Origin: JACWAE01 sp963847595
Lineage (GTDB): Bacteria > Chloroflexota > Dehalococcoidia > SZUA-161
Length of the DNA: 64,000 nt
Assembly: GCA_963847595.1 (NCBI GenBank)
Contig: CAWKAJ010000001.1
Coordinates: 772,468 to 836,467 of the forward strand
Reading direction: 5' to 3'
A program made the translations under genes and the position numbers. Below, piece after piece: positions 8,465 through 17,465 of the stretch. Within the stretch, counting starts at the first letter, position 1, and the number at the start of each line of letters is the position of its first letter. The notes beneath the pieces were generated by a model. It did not search any database. It worked only from the letters and a program-made list of their open reading frames with translations, and was not told the origin of the DNA.

Positions 8465-10033
8465 TTAAGTGTTGTCCGCCTTGCTGTGCTGGTCTCGCAG
8501 CACCCTCTTCAGTATCTTGCCGGTAGAGGTACGCGGCAGTTCATTGACAAATACCACATACCGCGGTCTCTTAAAGCTGGAAAGCTTCTGCCGGCAGAAC
8601 TCCATCAACTCCTCTGGAGTAGCCTTCGTACCTTTCTTGAGGACCACTACCGCCTTCGGTTCCTGCCCCCATTCCACGCTGGCAACTGCGATCACCGCAG
8701 CCTCTTCGACACAGGGGTGGGCATACAGCACGTTCTCCACCTCTTCGGGGGAGATGTTCTCGCCTCCCCTTATGATCATGTCGTCGCCTCGCCCTGCCAG
8801 GTAGATGTAGCCCTCTTCGTCCATATATCCCTTATCGCCGGTGTGCAGCCAGCCATCCTTCGTCAGAGCCTTTGCCGTCTTCTCGGGATCTTTCCAGTAC
8901 CCGCTCATCACCCTTGACCCCTTGGCCACAATCTCGCCCACCTCGCCCAAGGGAACCTCTTTGCCATGCTCGTCCGCTATCTTGATCTGCACATCATCCA
9001 TAGGCCTGCCAATGGAGCATTGCAGTCTTTTCAGCTTCTTCTGCTTTTGCTCCTCGGTCCCCGAGATAACATGGTCCTCAGGCCCGAGAGTGGTTATAGT
9101 AGAGGCAGTCTCCGTCTGCCCGAAGGCATTGATGAACATCACCTTGGGGAATACTTCTATCGCCTTCTTTATCACCTCAAACGGCATCGAAGCAGCCCCA
9201 TACGTTATCACCTTGAGGCAGGAAAGGTCGTGTTTACTGAACTCGGGGTCATCGATGACTCTCTTGAGCATAGTGGGCACGAGCATAGCTCGATTCGCTC
9301 TGGTCCGTTCCACCGTCTTCATCCACTCTTTCACCTCAAACTGCCTCATCATTGCCAGAGTCCTGCCGCCGTAGGTAGCAGCCAGCACAGCTTGGGCTCC
9401 GGCGACATGGTACAGCGGCACAGTGAGCAGGTTAGTCTCCTCTATCTCGGGGTCGACAGGGCTTACATTGCTCAGCATATATGTGACAAAGCTGTTATGT
9501 GTTAAGGGCACTCCCTTCGGCCTTCCCGTAGTCCCTGCGGTGTACATCAGCATGGCGACATCGTTATCGTCGATCTCAGTAAAGACATCCTCTGGAGATG
9601 CCTTAGCCAGCAGGTCTTCATAGTAGAGCATGCCATCTACTTTTTTATCTATGCTTATATAGTGCTGCACCTTGGGCAGATTGGGGCGCATGGTTCCCAC
9701 CATCTCAAGGTAGCGCTCGCCGACAAATAAAATCTTGGCCTCACAGTTGTTGAGCATATAGGTAAGCTCTTCGGCCTTGGCTCTGAAATTCAGCGGTGCG
9801 AAGATAGCGCCGAGCTTTACCGTTGCGAAGTATGCTTCCAGGTACTGATTGCAGTTTACCTGCAATATAGACACAATGTCGCCCTTCTTGATTCCGAGTT
9901 TAGTAAGGGCGTGAGCTAGCCTGTTCGAGCGCTCGTTAAGCTGGCCGAAGGTGAAATTCTTGCCCTCGAAGATTATTGCCGGCCGGTCAGGTACGATGGC
10001 GCTGGCTATGGTGAGGAAGTCAGTAGTATTCAT
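8465..10033 (-). CDS. AMP-forming acyl-CoA synthetase (FadD-like)
   Basis: A 522-residue ANL-superfamily ligase that activates a carboxylic acid through an acyl-adenylate and joins it to CoA. Visible motifs are the phosphate loop YTAGTTGRPKG, the adenylate region NAFGQTETAS, the hinge region DGWLHTGDKGYMDEEGYIY-like segment, and the C-terminal TSTGKILKRVL containing the catalytic lysine. That lysine is the site inactivated by acetylation in many relatives and reactivated by sirtuins; a sirtuin gene lies 71 bases upstream on the same strand. With two enoyl-CoA hydratases further upstream it suggests a small fatty- or aromatic-acid degradation operon. Confidence 0.9.
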   Translation of the reverse strand: MNTTDFLTIASAIVPDRPAIIFEGKNFTFGQLNERSNRLAHALTKLGIKKGDIVSILQVNCNQYLEAYFATVKLGAIFAPLNFRAKAEELTYMLNNCEAKILFVGERYLEMVGTMRPNLPKVQHYISIDKKVDGMLYYEDLLAKASPEDVFTEIDDNDVAMLMYTAGTTGRPKGVPLTHNSFVTYMLSNVSPVDPEIEETNLLTVPLYHVAGAQAVLAATYGGRTLAMMRQFEVKEWMKTVERTRANRAMLVPTMLKRVIDDPEFSKHDLSCLKVITYGAASMPFEVIKKAIEVFPKVMFINAFGQTETASTITTLGPEDHVISGTEEQKQKKLKRLQCSIGRPMDDVQIKIADEHGKEVPLGEVGEIVAKGSRVMSGYWKDPEKTAKALTKDGWLHTGDKGYMDEEGYIYLAGRGDDMIIRGGENISPEEVENVLYAHPCVEEAAVIAVASVEWGQEPKAVVVLKKGTKATPEELMEFCRQKLSSFKRPRYVVFVNELPRTSTGKILKRVLRDQHSKADNT

Positions 10034-10104
10034 GTGCCCTCCTATTTAATATTGCCTGGCTAAATATGTCATTCTGAGCGCAGCGAAGAATCTCGTCTGT
10101 TCGC

Positions 10105-10908
10105 TCACTTGCTGCCCAGCTTTGTCTTGACCTTCTTTACCACCTGGGACATAACTTTGCCTGCCTTGTCATCAATGCGGATATCGGCGGCGTGATCCAA
10201 GCTGGTTTCGCCTTCGTTTATTATAACCAACTTTGCCCCTGACTGCACTGCATACTGCGGCATCAGCGCCGCCGGATAGACCACGAGGGAAGACCCAATC
10301 ACTATACAGAGGTCACACATACTGGAGCGTCTCTCTGCTTCCATGGTCTCCTTAACCGGCATCGCCTCCCCGAAAAACACGCCCTCGGGCTTGATGATTC
10401 CACCGCACTTGACGCATTCCGGGTCCTCAGCGCCAGCCTCTACCCACTTCATTACCTCCTCATTGCGCCAGCGCTCGCCGCAGCTAAGGCATCTCGCCCA
10501 CTGCATGTTTCCATGAAGCTGGAGGACCTTATCCTCAGAGTTGCCGGCCTTTTGATGAAGTCCATCCACATTCTGCGTGATGACGCAATCTAGCTTGCCC
10601 AGCTTCTCCAGTTCAGCAACAGCATAATGAGCCTCGTTTGGCTTCATATCCTGCCAGCTCAACCCTACGGTCTTACTCATCCCCCACAGCCTCTTCCTCG
10701 CCTCGCGGCTGGTGACGAATCTCTGGTAGGTAAAATCTTCAGGGTCGAACTTCGTCCATAGCCCGTCAGGGCCCCTGAAGTCAGGTATTCCGGACTCAGT
10801 GCTTATGCCCGCGCCGGTAAACACCACAATTCGCTTCGAACTTACGATAAGGCTAGCAACCTCATCGATAAGCTCGTTCAGCGTTTTGTCACCCATTCCT
10901 TGCTTCAT
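10105..10908 (-). CDS. cobB: Sir2-family NAD-dependent protein deacylase
   Basis: A 267-residue sirtuin with the NAD motifs FTGAGISTESGIPDFRG and QNVDGLHQKAG (catalytic His), plus two CxxC pairs (CLSCG and CVKCG) for the structural zinc. Family members remove acetyl or other acyl groups from lysine with NAD+. Its position between an enoyl-CoA hydratase and an AMP-forming acyl-CoA synthetase suggests it controls that synthetase, as CobB does for acetyl-CoA synthetase in other bacteria; this is inferred from context. The start could be the ATG at 10908 or the one four codons later. Confidence 0.9.
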   Translation of the reverse strand: MKQGMGDKTLNELIDEVASLIVSSKRIVVFTGAGISTESGIPDFRGPDGLWTKFDPEDFTYQRFVTSREARKRLWGMSKTVGLSWQDMKPNEAHYAVAELEKLGKLDCVITQNVDGLHQKAGNSEDKVLQLHGNMQWARCLSCGERWRNEEVMKWVEAGAEDPECVKCGGIIKPEGVFFGEAMPVKETMEAERRSSMCDLCIVIGSSLVVYPAALMPQYAVQSGAKLVIINEGETSLDHAADIRIDDKAGKVMSQVVKKVKTKLGSK

Positions 10909-10943
10909 TCAGCCATCACCACCTCATCCTGCTTCATACATTC

Positions 10944-11699
10944 TTAACTCGGGGGACGAGTCGGAGCACCCGCTCCAACCGTGCCCAGCACCATCGCGAA
11001 AAGTTCTCTCTCCATCTCCAACCCCTGCTCCAGAGGCAGGTCTAAACCTCGGTTTATAGCCTGTTTAGCATATCTCACAGCGATCTGACTGCGAGACATT
11101 ATCTTCCTCGCCATATCCTCTGCAGCAGAGAGGAGATTGGCACGAGTCACTATCCTGTTTATCAGCCCCATCCGCAAAGCCTCGGCTGTGTTGATGATCT
11201 CGCCCGTCAGAATCGGCGCCGTGCACATTCCCAATGGCACCAGCCTCGGCATAGTCTGGCTGCCCCCGGCGGTGGGCACCATGCCTAAGCCAACCTCCGG
11301 CAAGCCGAACCTCGCATCATCCGAGGCTATCCTGATATCGCAGCACATCGACATCTCCACCCCTGCCCCCAGTGCGAAACCGTGTATGGCAGCGATTAGA
11401 GGCTTGGAGACACCCAGAAACCGCCCCCATAGGTCACGTTCCCACCTCACCTGCCGGGCAATGGCCTGAGAAGGAGTAGTGCCGAACTCAGTTATATCCG
11501 CCCCTGCAGAGAACCCCCTATCTCCAGCTCCTTTGATGATACCTACCATTACTTCAGGGTCATCCTCAATCGCAGGCAGCACCTCGTATAGCTCGTCTCT
11601 CATCTTTGTGTTGACTGCATTCAGCGCCTGAGGACGGTTCAGCGTGATATATGCAATGCCGTCTTTTTTCTGGTAAATTATAGTCTCAAAGGCATTCAT
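10944..11699 (-). CDS. enoyl-CoA hydratase/isomerase family protein
   Basis: A 251-residue crotonase-fold protein. It shows the oxyanion-hole regions GDRGFSAGADITEF and HGFALGAGVEMSMCCDIRIA, and the segment FGLPEVGLGMVPTAGGSQ, where a Glu occupies the usual catalytic position. It probably hydrates an enoyl-CoA or isomerises it. A hairpin-rich repeat separates it from a second crotonase gene upstream, and the sirtuin and synthetase follow downstream. The C-terminus is short and proline-rich. The physiological substrate is unknown. Confidence 0.87.
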   Translation of the reverse strand: MNAFETIIYQKKDGIAYITLNRPQALNAVNTKMRDELYEVLPAIEDDPEVMVGIIKGAGDRGFSAGADITEFGTTPSQAIARQVRWERDLWGRFLGVSKPLIAAIHGFALGAGVEMSMCCDIRIASDDARFGLPEVGLGMVPTAGGSQTMPRLVPLGMCTAPILTGEIINTAEALRMGLINRIVTRANLLSAAEDMARKIMSRSQIAVRYAKQAINRGLDLPLEQGLEMERELFAMVLGTVGAGAPTRPPS

Positions 11700-11733
11700 T
11701 GCTGAAATCTATTCTTGAGATTGTTTAGCAACT

Positions 11734-11830
11734 GGGGAGTCCAGAGGAGCAAAGCCACTTTGACGGGGGTCTGGGGGTGTCCCCCAGCTTCTAAAGTCCC
11801 CCAAGAGTGGGGGATATAGGGGGTTGAAAA
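11734..11830. repeat. ~100-bp hairpin-rich intergenic repeat, copy 3 of 5
   Basis: Same element as at 4604, between two minus-strand crotonase genes. The upstream flank gtttagcaact is shared with the copy at 18345, so the element may extend about ten bases further left. This copy has mutations in the first hairpin (gaggagcaaagccac). Confidence 0.85.
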
Positions 11831-11849
11831 AGGATTCATAAACAATCTC

Positions 11850-12626
11850 TTATTCTCCCTTAAAGGTTGCCTTTCTCTTCTCCAGGAAAGCCTTGATACC
11901 TTCCGCCCTGTCCTTTGTGGTCTGGAGCAAGAAAGAAAGGTCTGCCTCCAGCCTCAGACCCTGCGCCAGCGTCATGTCCATGCCCTTGTTCAGCGCCTCT
12001 TTGGCATATCTCACGGCAATGGGCGCCCGCAAGATGAGCTTCCTGGCGATCTCCTCAGCCTCAGCAGCAAGACCTTGCTTGGATACTACCTTGGTTACTA
12101 GCCCTATGCGATACGCCTCGGCAGCATCTATAGGCTCAGCGGTGATGACCATCTCCGTAGCCTTACCCTTGCCCACAATTCTGGGCAGACGCTGGGTCCC
12201 TCCGCCGCCGGGAATAAGGCCATAAGAAGTCTCGGGGAAGCCTAAATGGGCGTTCTCCGAGCAAATCCTGATGTCGCAGCTCAGCGCTAGCTCCAGGCCA
12301 GCGCCCAAAGCATCCCCGTTTATAGCAGCGATGACAGGGCAATTCAGGCCAGCCACTGCAGTCGAGCTCAGGCTCGCAGCGTTGGTTACCTTCAGATTAT
12401 CAGCGGATGTTGAGCGAAGCTCGGCAAGGTCGCAGCCTGAACAAAATGCCTCTCCGGCCCCGGTAATGATAACTGCCCTGACGTCGTCATCCTGGTTTAT
12501 GGCATGGCAGGCGTCAACAAGCTCGTTTGCCAGTTCTAGGTTTATGGTATTGCCAACTTTGGGGCGGTTGAGGCTGAGCCAGGCGACCTGCTCTTTCCTC
12601 TCGTAGATTATTGTCTTATAGGGCAT
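11850..12626 (-). CDS. enoyl-CoA hydratase/isomerase family protein
   Basis: A 258-residue crotonase-fold protein, paralogous to the one downstream. It shows GAGEAFCSGCDLAEL, NGDALGAGLELALSCDIRI and LGFPETSYGLIPGGGGTQRL with the usual catalytic glutamate, and the family's C-terminal pattern ERKATFKGE. I chose the ATG at 12626 because the family normally starts near MPYKTIIYE; an in-frame ATG ten codons earlier is possible. It probably acts in beta-oxidation-like steps together with the other acyl-CoA genes here. Confidence 0.88.
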   Translation of the reverse strand: MPYKTIIYERKEQVAWLSLNRPKVGNTINLELANELVDACHAINQDDDVRAVIITGAGEAFCSGCDLAELRSTSADNLKVTNAASLSSTAVAGLNCPVIAAINGDALGAGLELALSCDIRICSENAHLGFPETSYGLIPGGGGTQRLPRIVGKGKATEMVITAEPIDAAEAYRIGLVTKVVSKQGLAAEAEEIARKLILRAPIAVRYAKEALNKGMDMTLAQGLRLEADLSFLLQTTKDRAEGIKAFLEKRKATFKGE

Positions 12627-12808
12627 GAGGGTTCCTTGCTTCACAGTCCAGAGCAAATCTTACCTGACACGCGAGTCTGTGTCAAGAAAAACGCTCTTGG
12701 AGTCACCGTCCGTTGCAGCGCACCGTCAGATGGAATATTATTAGCAACAAGAAACTCAGATTAATAACGGAGCAGGGTAATCGATGGGCTCTGGGGAGGT
12801 GCATTGAA

Positions 12809-14452
12809 ATGTCAGAGGTTGACGGAGGCAGTCTTGTTGCCAAAGCGCTGAAGGCGGAGGGGGTAAAATACCTTTTCGTGTTATGGGGCTTCCACATACT
12901 CACCATCATCCAGGCTTGCGAGCGTGAGGGGATCAAAGTAATCGATGTCAGACATGAGCAGGCGGCAGGACATGCCGCGGAGGGCTGGGCCAAGGTGACA
13001 GGACAGCCGGGTGTAGCTGCCGTAACAGCAGGCCCGGGTGTCACTGACGTAGTCACCGCAGTGGCCAACGCCTTCCAGGCAGGCAGCCCCATGCTCGTCA
13101 TAGGCGGGCGCAGCCCGGTGAATTCTTTCGAGAAAGGCACACTCCAGGAGCTCGACCACATTGCGTTCATGAAGCCCATCACTAAATGGGCGCGCACTGT
13201 GTTCGAGACCAAACGCCTCCCCGAATATGTCAGCATCGCTTATAGAAATGCCCTGGCCGGCAGGCCGGGACCAGTGTTCCTGGAATGCCCTATCGACATC
13301 CTTGAGAGCCAGGTTGACGAGTCCCAGGTCTCCTTTCCTGAGCCGTCAAAGTCTCGCGCAACCTCCAGGACGCCGGGAAATCCCGACCTGATTAAGGCAG
13401 CAGCCAAACTTCTCGCCGCCTCACGAACCCCTGTGGTCATCGCAGGGAACACCGTATATTGGTCTCAGGCCAGCCAGGAGCTTCGCCAGTTCATCGAAGC
13501 CATCGATGCGCCAGTGTTTTTGAACGGCATGGGACGCGGCTGTATTTCTGCCGACCACCCTCAGTTCTTCGTCTACTCTCGCCGCTTCGCCCTGAGCCAG
13601 GCCGACGTCGCCGTGCTCATTGGGACCGAGATAGATTTCAGGCTGAACTACGGGGCTCCGCCCCTGTTCAATCCCAAGGGAAAGGTCATTCAAATCGACA
13701 TCGACCCGACCGAAATCGGGCATAACCGGAGTATCGACGTCGGCATTGTGGGAGATGCCAAAGAGGTATTGCATCAACTGCTGACAGAGCTGGACAAGAA
13801 GAAAATGCCCCGGAGAACAGCCTGGCTGAAGAAGGTTCGAGGCTTCGAGATCAAAAGACTCAAGGCTCTCGAGCCCCTGTTGCACTCCGATGCTGTTCCT
13901 ATCCATCCCCTGAGGCTGCTCAAAGAAGTTTGCGACTTCTTGGATCACGACGCCGTAGTAGTTGGCGATGGAGGTGACATCGTCTCCTTCGCTGCTCAAG
14001 TTCTGAAAACCCGCTACCCCGGACACTGGCTCGATACAGGTAAGCTGGGCTGCCTCGGAGTGGGGACTGGTTTCGCTATGGCAGCAAAACTGGCTAAGCC
14101 GGACAAGCAGGTGCTTCTTGTGCACGGGGACGGTTCCTTTGGCCTCAATGGCATGGAGTTCGACACCATGGTTCGACACAACATACCGGTGGTATCAGTT
14201 ATCGGAAACAACCGTGCCTGGATGCCCATCGTCGATGGTGATCCCGGCCTGGCCAGGCATTTGGGCTGGGCAAGATACGACAAGGTTGTGGAAGCCCTGG
14301 GGGGACACGGTGAGTTTGTGGAGCGCCCCAAGCAGATCCGCCCCGCTCTGGAGAGAGCTTTTGCCAGCGGGCTTCCCGCCGCCATCAATGTGATGATCGA
14401 CCAGACCAAAGGCTATTTTCATGTGACGTCTAGCCTGGGAGCACCCACCTAA
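12809..14452 (+). CDS. thiamine-diphosphate enzyme of the acetolactate synthase / 2-hydroxyacyl-CoA lyase type
   Basis: About 547 residues with the three-domain ThDP architecture. The activating glutamate is in VIDVRHEQAAGHAAEGWA, the middle domain in about residues 190-320, and the ThDP/Mg motif starts at VHGDGSFGLNGMEFD and ends at the N of GNNRAW. Start: the ATG at 12809 has ggggaggt upstream; a longer in-frame start at 12713 has none. The family includes acetolactate synthase, oxalyl-CoA decarboxylase and 2-hydroxyacyl-CoA lyase, and sequence alone does not separate them here. A formyltransferase-like gene follows 20 bases later, which fits an enzyme releasing a formyl-CoA-type product, but this is inference. 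Confidence 0.8.
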   Translation: MSEVDGGSLVAKALKAEGVKYLFVLWGFHILTIIQACEREGIKVIDVRHEQAAGHAAEGWAKVTGQPGVAAVTAGPGVTDVVTAVANAFQAGSPMLVIGGRSPVNSFEKGTLQELDHIAFMKPITKWARTVFETKRLPEYVSIAYRNALAGRPGPVFLECPIDILESQVDESQVSFPEPSKSRATSRTPGNPDLIKAAAKLLAASRTPVVIAGNTVYWSQASQELRQFIEAIDAPVFLNGMGRGCISADHPQFFVYSRRFALSQADVAVLIGTEIDFRLNYGAPPLFNPKGKVIQIDIDPTEIGHNRSIDVGIVGDAKEVLHQLLTELDKKKMPRRTAWLKKVRGFEIKRLKALEPLLHSDAVPIHPLRLLKEVCDFLDHDAVVVGDGGDIVSFAAQVLKTRYPGHWLDTGKLGCLGVGTGFAMAAKLAKPDKQVLLVHGDGSFGLNGMEFDTMVRHNIPVVSVIGNNRAWMPIVDGDPGLARHLGWARYDKVVEALGGHGEFVERPKQIRPALERAFASGLPAAINVMIDQTKGYFHVTSSLGAPT

Positions 14453-14472
14453 CCCATACGGAGAGAAGATAG

Positions 14473-15390
14473 ATGCGGATTGTGCTAATCGGGCAGGCTG
14501 CTTTCGGACAGAAGGTCCTGGAGACTTTGCTGAACAGGGGTGAGCAGGTTGCGGCTGTTTACGTGCCACCCAATAAACCTGGCTCCAAGATTGACCCCCT
14601 CAAGGAATCGGCTCAGCAGCATGGTATCTCCGTTTTCCAACCTCAACGCATGCGCGATACCGGTGTCTATGAAAAATTTGTGGAGCTGGCTCCGGATTTG
14701 GGGGTTATGGCATTTGTCACTGACATTGTACCCGAGTCCATACTGAACAGTCCCAAACTGGGAACCATTCAGTATCACCCTTCATTGCTGCCCAAGCATC
14801 GGGGAAGGAGTTCCATCAACTGGGCCATCATCAACGGAGACAAGAAAACAGGCATCACCATCTTATGGCCCGATGCCGGTATTGATACCGGTCCCATACT
14901 GCTGCAAAAAGAGGCCGAGGTCTCACCATCTGATACCGTAGGCTCGCTCTATTACGATAAGCTTTTCCCTCTGGGTGTGGAGGCCTTAATGGAGTCAATC
15001 GACCTTATCCGCAAGGGACAGGCTCCCAGGATACCCCAGGACGAGTCTCAAGCCACCTACGAGCGCCCCTGCGGGGAGAAGGACGCCGTTATCGACTGGG
15101 CTCAGCCCATAGTCAGGGTTCACAATCTGATTCGCGGCACAAACCCACAGCCTGGCGCCACCACCTCGTTGCGTGCTCAGAAACTCAAGATATTCGATTG
15201 TGAGCTGATTATGCAGAACGTCGCTGCTGCGCCTGGCGAGATTATTCAAAGCTCCGCTAAAGGCATAGCCGTTGCTGGCCAGGGGGGATGGCTGCTTATC
15301 AAGCGAGTGCAGCCCCAGGGACAACCCAAGGTGAGCGCTTCAGAGTATGCCCTCAAGATAGGTCTTAAAGCTGGGGAAAAGCTTGTCTGA
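14473..15390 (+). CDS. formyltetrahydrofolate hydrolase/formyltransferase-like protein
   Basis: A 305-residue protein of the formyl-transferase fold (Fmt / 10-formyl-THF dehydrogenase N-domain). The active-site region reads QYHPSLLPKHRGRSSINWA and later WPDAGIDTGPILLQKE, with the conserved His and Asp. The YHPSLLPxHRGxSxINW form is closer to the hydrolase domain of 10-formyl-THF dehydrogenase than to methionyl-tRNA formyltransferase, and the residue two before the His is Gln, not Asn. A C-terminal OB-like domain follows from about residue 205. It is 20 bases behind the ThDP enzyme, so a joint role in one-carbon or formyl handling is likely. It may not be the housekeeping fmt. Confidence 0.75.
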   Translation: MRIVLIGQAAFGQKVLETLLNRGEQVAAVYVPPNKPGSKIDPLKESAQQHGISVFQPQRMRDTGVYEKFVELAPDLGVMAFVTDIVPESILNSPKLGTIQYHPSLLPKHRGRSSINWAIINGDKKTGITILWPDAGIDTGPILLQKEAEVSPSDTVGSLYYDKLFPLGVEALMESIDLIRKGQAPRIPQDESQATYERPCGEKDAVIDWAQPIVRVHNLIRGTNPQPGATTSLRAQKLKIFDCELIMQNVAAAPGEIIQSSAKGIAVAGQGGWLLIKRVQPQGQPKVSASEYALKIGLKAGEKLV

Positions 15391-15415
15391 TGGGGAGGCA
15401 GCGATGGCCTCCCCA
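15391..15415. terminator. hairpin between convergent genes
   Basis: A 9-bp stem (tggggaggc / gcctcccca) with a 7-base loop, immediately after the plus-strand stop at 15390. There is no clear T-run, so termination strength is uncertain. Confidence 0.45.
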
Positions 15416-15451
15416 TACTGTGTATGATTCTAGCATGCCTTCGCCTACATT

Positions 15452-16684
15452 CTACGAATAGATAGTGTATGTCAGAGTATAAAAGTTATGCTCAATCCCA
15501 TAATTCTCATATATAACGAAATTGTATGTCCCGGTGGTCTGCGCCTGTAGGCTGAAGGTGGCCTGCTTTATTCGGCCAAGCTCTTTCGTTACGTTGCCGT
15601 AAGGGTCCTGGATTTGTGCTCCAATATCATACGTATTCGCTATTATCTCCCCCTGCACCCACTGACCGGCACTGAGCTGTATCGGTATCGACACGACCTG
15701 CCCATACAGCTCACCATTTATTGGGGGCTGGTCATGCGCTGTTAGCTGCGTAAAGTAAACGGTCACGCTTTTGTCTGAGTTCATGGTTACGGTGGTCGGG
15801 TTCACGCCATCGTTGTCTGTTCCGGCCCAATTCTTAAAGACATAGCCCAATGCCGCCGTAGCCGACACATCTACCACTGTGCCTGCATCGTAAGTGTCCC
15901 TGGTAGGACTTACACTGCCCCCGTCAGTCGGACTGCAAGAAGCGGAAAGATTATAGAGCCTGGTGAAATAGGCAGTGACTGTTTTGTTGCCATCCATGAC
16001 GACATTCAACGTAGTTAATGTACCGGAGGCATCTCCTCCCCAATGGTCGAACCTGTAAGATGTAGCCGGGATGGCTGTCAGGGTCACATTGGCTCCAGCT
16101 TGGTAGTCGCCCCCTGGAGGATCAACGCTGCCCCCGCCGCCAGGGCTGAGCCTGCTCTCAAGAGTATATATGACCTTGCTGAAAACAGCCTTGACTGTTT
16201 TATCAGCATCCATAGTAATCACTATATTGGCTGAGGTGCCAGAGGCGTCCACTTCCCAGTGGTCAAACTTATAGCCTATGGCCGGGGCAGCTACCAGTGT
16301 AAGCTCAGTCCCTTCATCATAAATGCCGCTGCCGAGGTTGACGTTGCCGCCTCCCACCGGGCTGGTGAGTACAGAGAGATTGTCCAGCTTAACGAAATAG
16401 GCCGTGACCGTTTTCTGAGAATTCATGGTGATTTCCACCGTTGTTGCTACACCGGTGGCATTACCTCCCCAGTGGTCAAACCTGTAACCTGCGGCTGGGG
16501 TGGCCGTTAGAGTCACCTCAGTCTTATCCACATAGCTGCCGCCGCTGGGGCTGATGCTCCCGCCTGCGATAGGACTGCTTAAGGTTGAAAGAGTATAGTG
16601 CGCCGCGCTGCAACACGCCCCCAACACAAGTGCAGACACAATCAGCATGATTGCCAGGGCAGCCAAGCAGGTATTCTTGTTCAC
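15452..16684 (-). CDS. InlB B-repeat surface lipoprotein
   Basis: About 410 residues. An N-terminal hydrophobic segment ends in LVLGAC, an acceptable lipobox, so the protein is probably lipid-anchored. It carries four ~75-residue copies of the divergent InlB B-repeat (pattern GGSxSPxGGxY...GYxFDHWxGxAxG...MxxxKTVTAYF), giving a beta-rich extended exterior. The C-terminal ~90 residues form a separate beta domain, perhaps a pre-peptidase-like or binding domain. Start: the GTG at 16684 has gaggagg six bases upstream, so I prefer it to the ATG seven codons earlier. A related but interrupted gene lies at 24.4-25.3 kb. Function is probably adhesion or surface structure. Confidence 0.85.
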   Translation of the reverse strand: MNKNTCLAALAIMLIVSALVLGACCSAAHYTLSTLSSPIAGGSISPSGGSYVDKTEVTLTATPAAGYRFDHWGGNATGVATTVEITMNSQKTVTAYFVKLDNLSVLTSPVGGGNVNLGSGIYDEGTELTLVAAPAIGYKFDHWEVDASGTSANIVITMDADKTVKAVFSKVIYTLESRLSPGGGGSVDPPGGDYQAGANVTLTAIPATSYRFDHWGGDASGTLTTLNVVMDGNKTVTAYFTRLYNLSASCSPTDGGSVSPTRDTYDAGTVVDVSATAALGYVFKNWAGTDNDGVNPTTVTMNSDKSVTVYFTQLTAHDQPPINGELYGQVVSIPIQLSAGQWVQGEIIANTYDIGAQIQDPYGNVTKELGRIKQATFSLQAQTTGTYNFVIYENYGIEHNFYTLTYTIYS

Positions 16685-16849
16685 TTCGTGCCTCCTCAGA
16701 AGCATTTACCGCTTGATAGCATCGAATGCTATAATTGCTTTTAATTTTCAACTGTGGATTATAGCACAAAAAAAGCACTGTCAAGCCCCCGAGTCCCGAT
16801 GCTTGCCTTCGTTTTCCCTGACAGATATACTGTTTGAGAGGAGACCAAG

Positions 16850-17446
16850 ATGGCAAATGATGCTGCCTTAGAACAAGCCTCCGCTGAAATGAAAGGGATT
16901 GTTCCCTATGCAGTAGCCGCGAAGAGCGGCACCGACTACGATGGCAAGAGGTTCAGGATACCCTTCTTTAACCGCTCGTTTTTGGTGTACTATCCCGAAG
17001 TAAAAATAGCCGAGGAAGGGAAGACAGCCCCGGTCCCGCAGTATCTGGAGATTATCCTGCTGCACTACCTGCTGCAGGCCAGAGGCGCATCTGTAGCCGA
17101 TGAGTGGATAGCTTACCGGCAGCTTCCCGGAGCCAGTCTATTCGAGCGGAGATTCATCCAGATGGCGGTACAGCCTCTGCTTCGCGCTTTCGACAACAAT
17201 GTCGAGGGATTCAAGAAAGCTGGCATGGCCTTGGGAGGCATACCTATAACCCGCACCGGCGATGCGGCCTTCAAGTTCATGGCGCTGCCCAAAATCCCTA
17301 TGGCGTGTATCTTCTACCAGGGCGAGGAGGGCATACCTTCTGCAGTCAACATCCTCTTCGATGCCGCCGCCCCCAATTACCTGCCCACCGAAGACCTATC
17401 TTTAGTGGGCGTCTACCTCGTCAATGCCCTGAAGAAAGCTAAGTAA
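16850..17446 (+). CDS. DUF3786-type protein
   Basis: A 198-residue soluble protein that resembles the DUF3786 family (for example IILLHYLLQARGASVADEWIAYRQLPGASLF in its middle, here given as separate motifs IILLHYLLQARG and EWIAYRQLPG). A strong gagaggag precedes the ATG. The family is common in anaerobes, and some members occur near corrinoid or iron-sulfur proteins, but the function is unknown. It is divergent from the InlB lipoprotein and convergent with the next gene, so it is probably monocistronic. Confidence 0.7.
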   Translation: MANDAALEQASAEMKGIVPYAVAAKSGTDYDGKRFRIPFFNRSFLVYYPEVKIAEEGKTAPVPQYLEIILLHYLLQARGASVADEWIAYRQLPGASLFERRFIQMAVQPLLRAFDNNVEGFKKAGMALGGIPITRTGDAAFKFMALPKIPMACIFYQGEEGIPSAVNILFDAAAPNYLPTEDLSLVGVYLVNALKKAK

Positions 17447-17465
17447 GGACATTGCGCGAACCACC

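Noticed and set aside
12713..12808. Longer N-terminus of the ThDP enzyme
   Set aside because: No ribosome-binding site precedes 12713, whereas ggggaggt lies ten bases before 12809, where family similarity begins.
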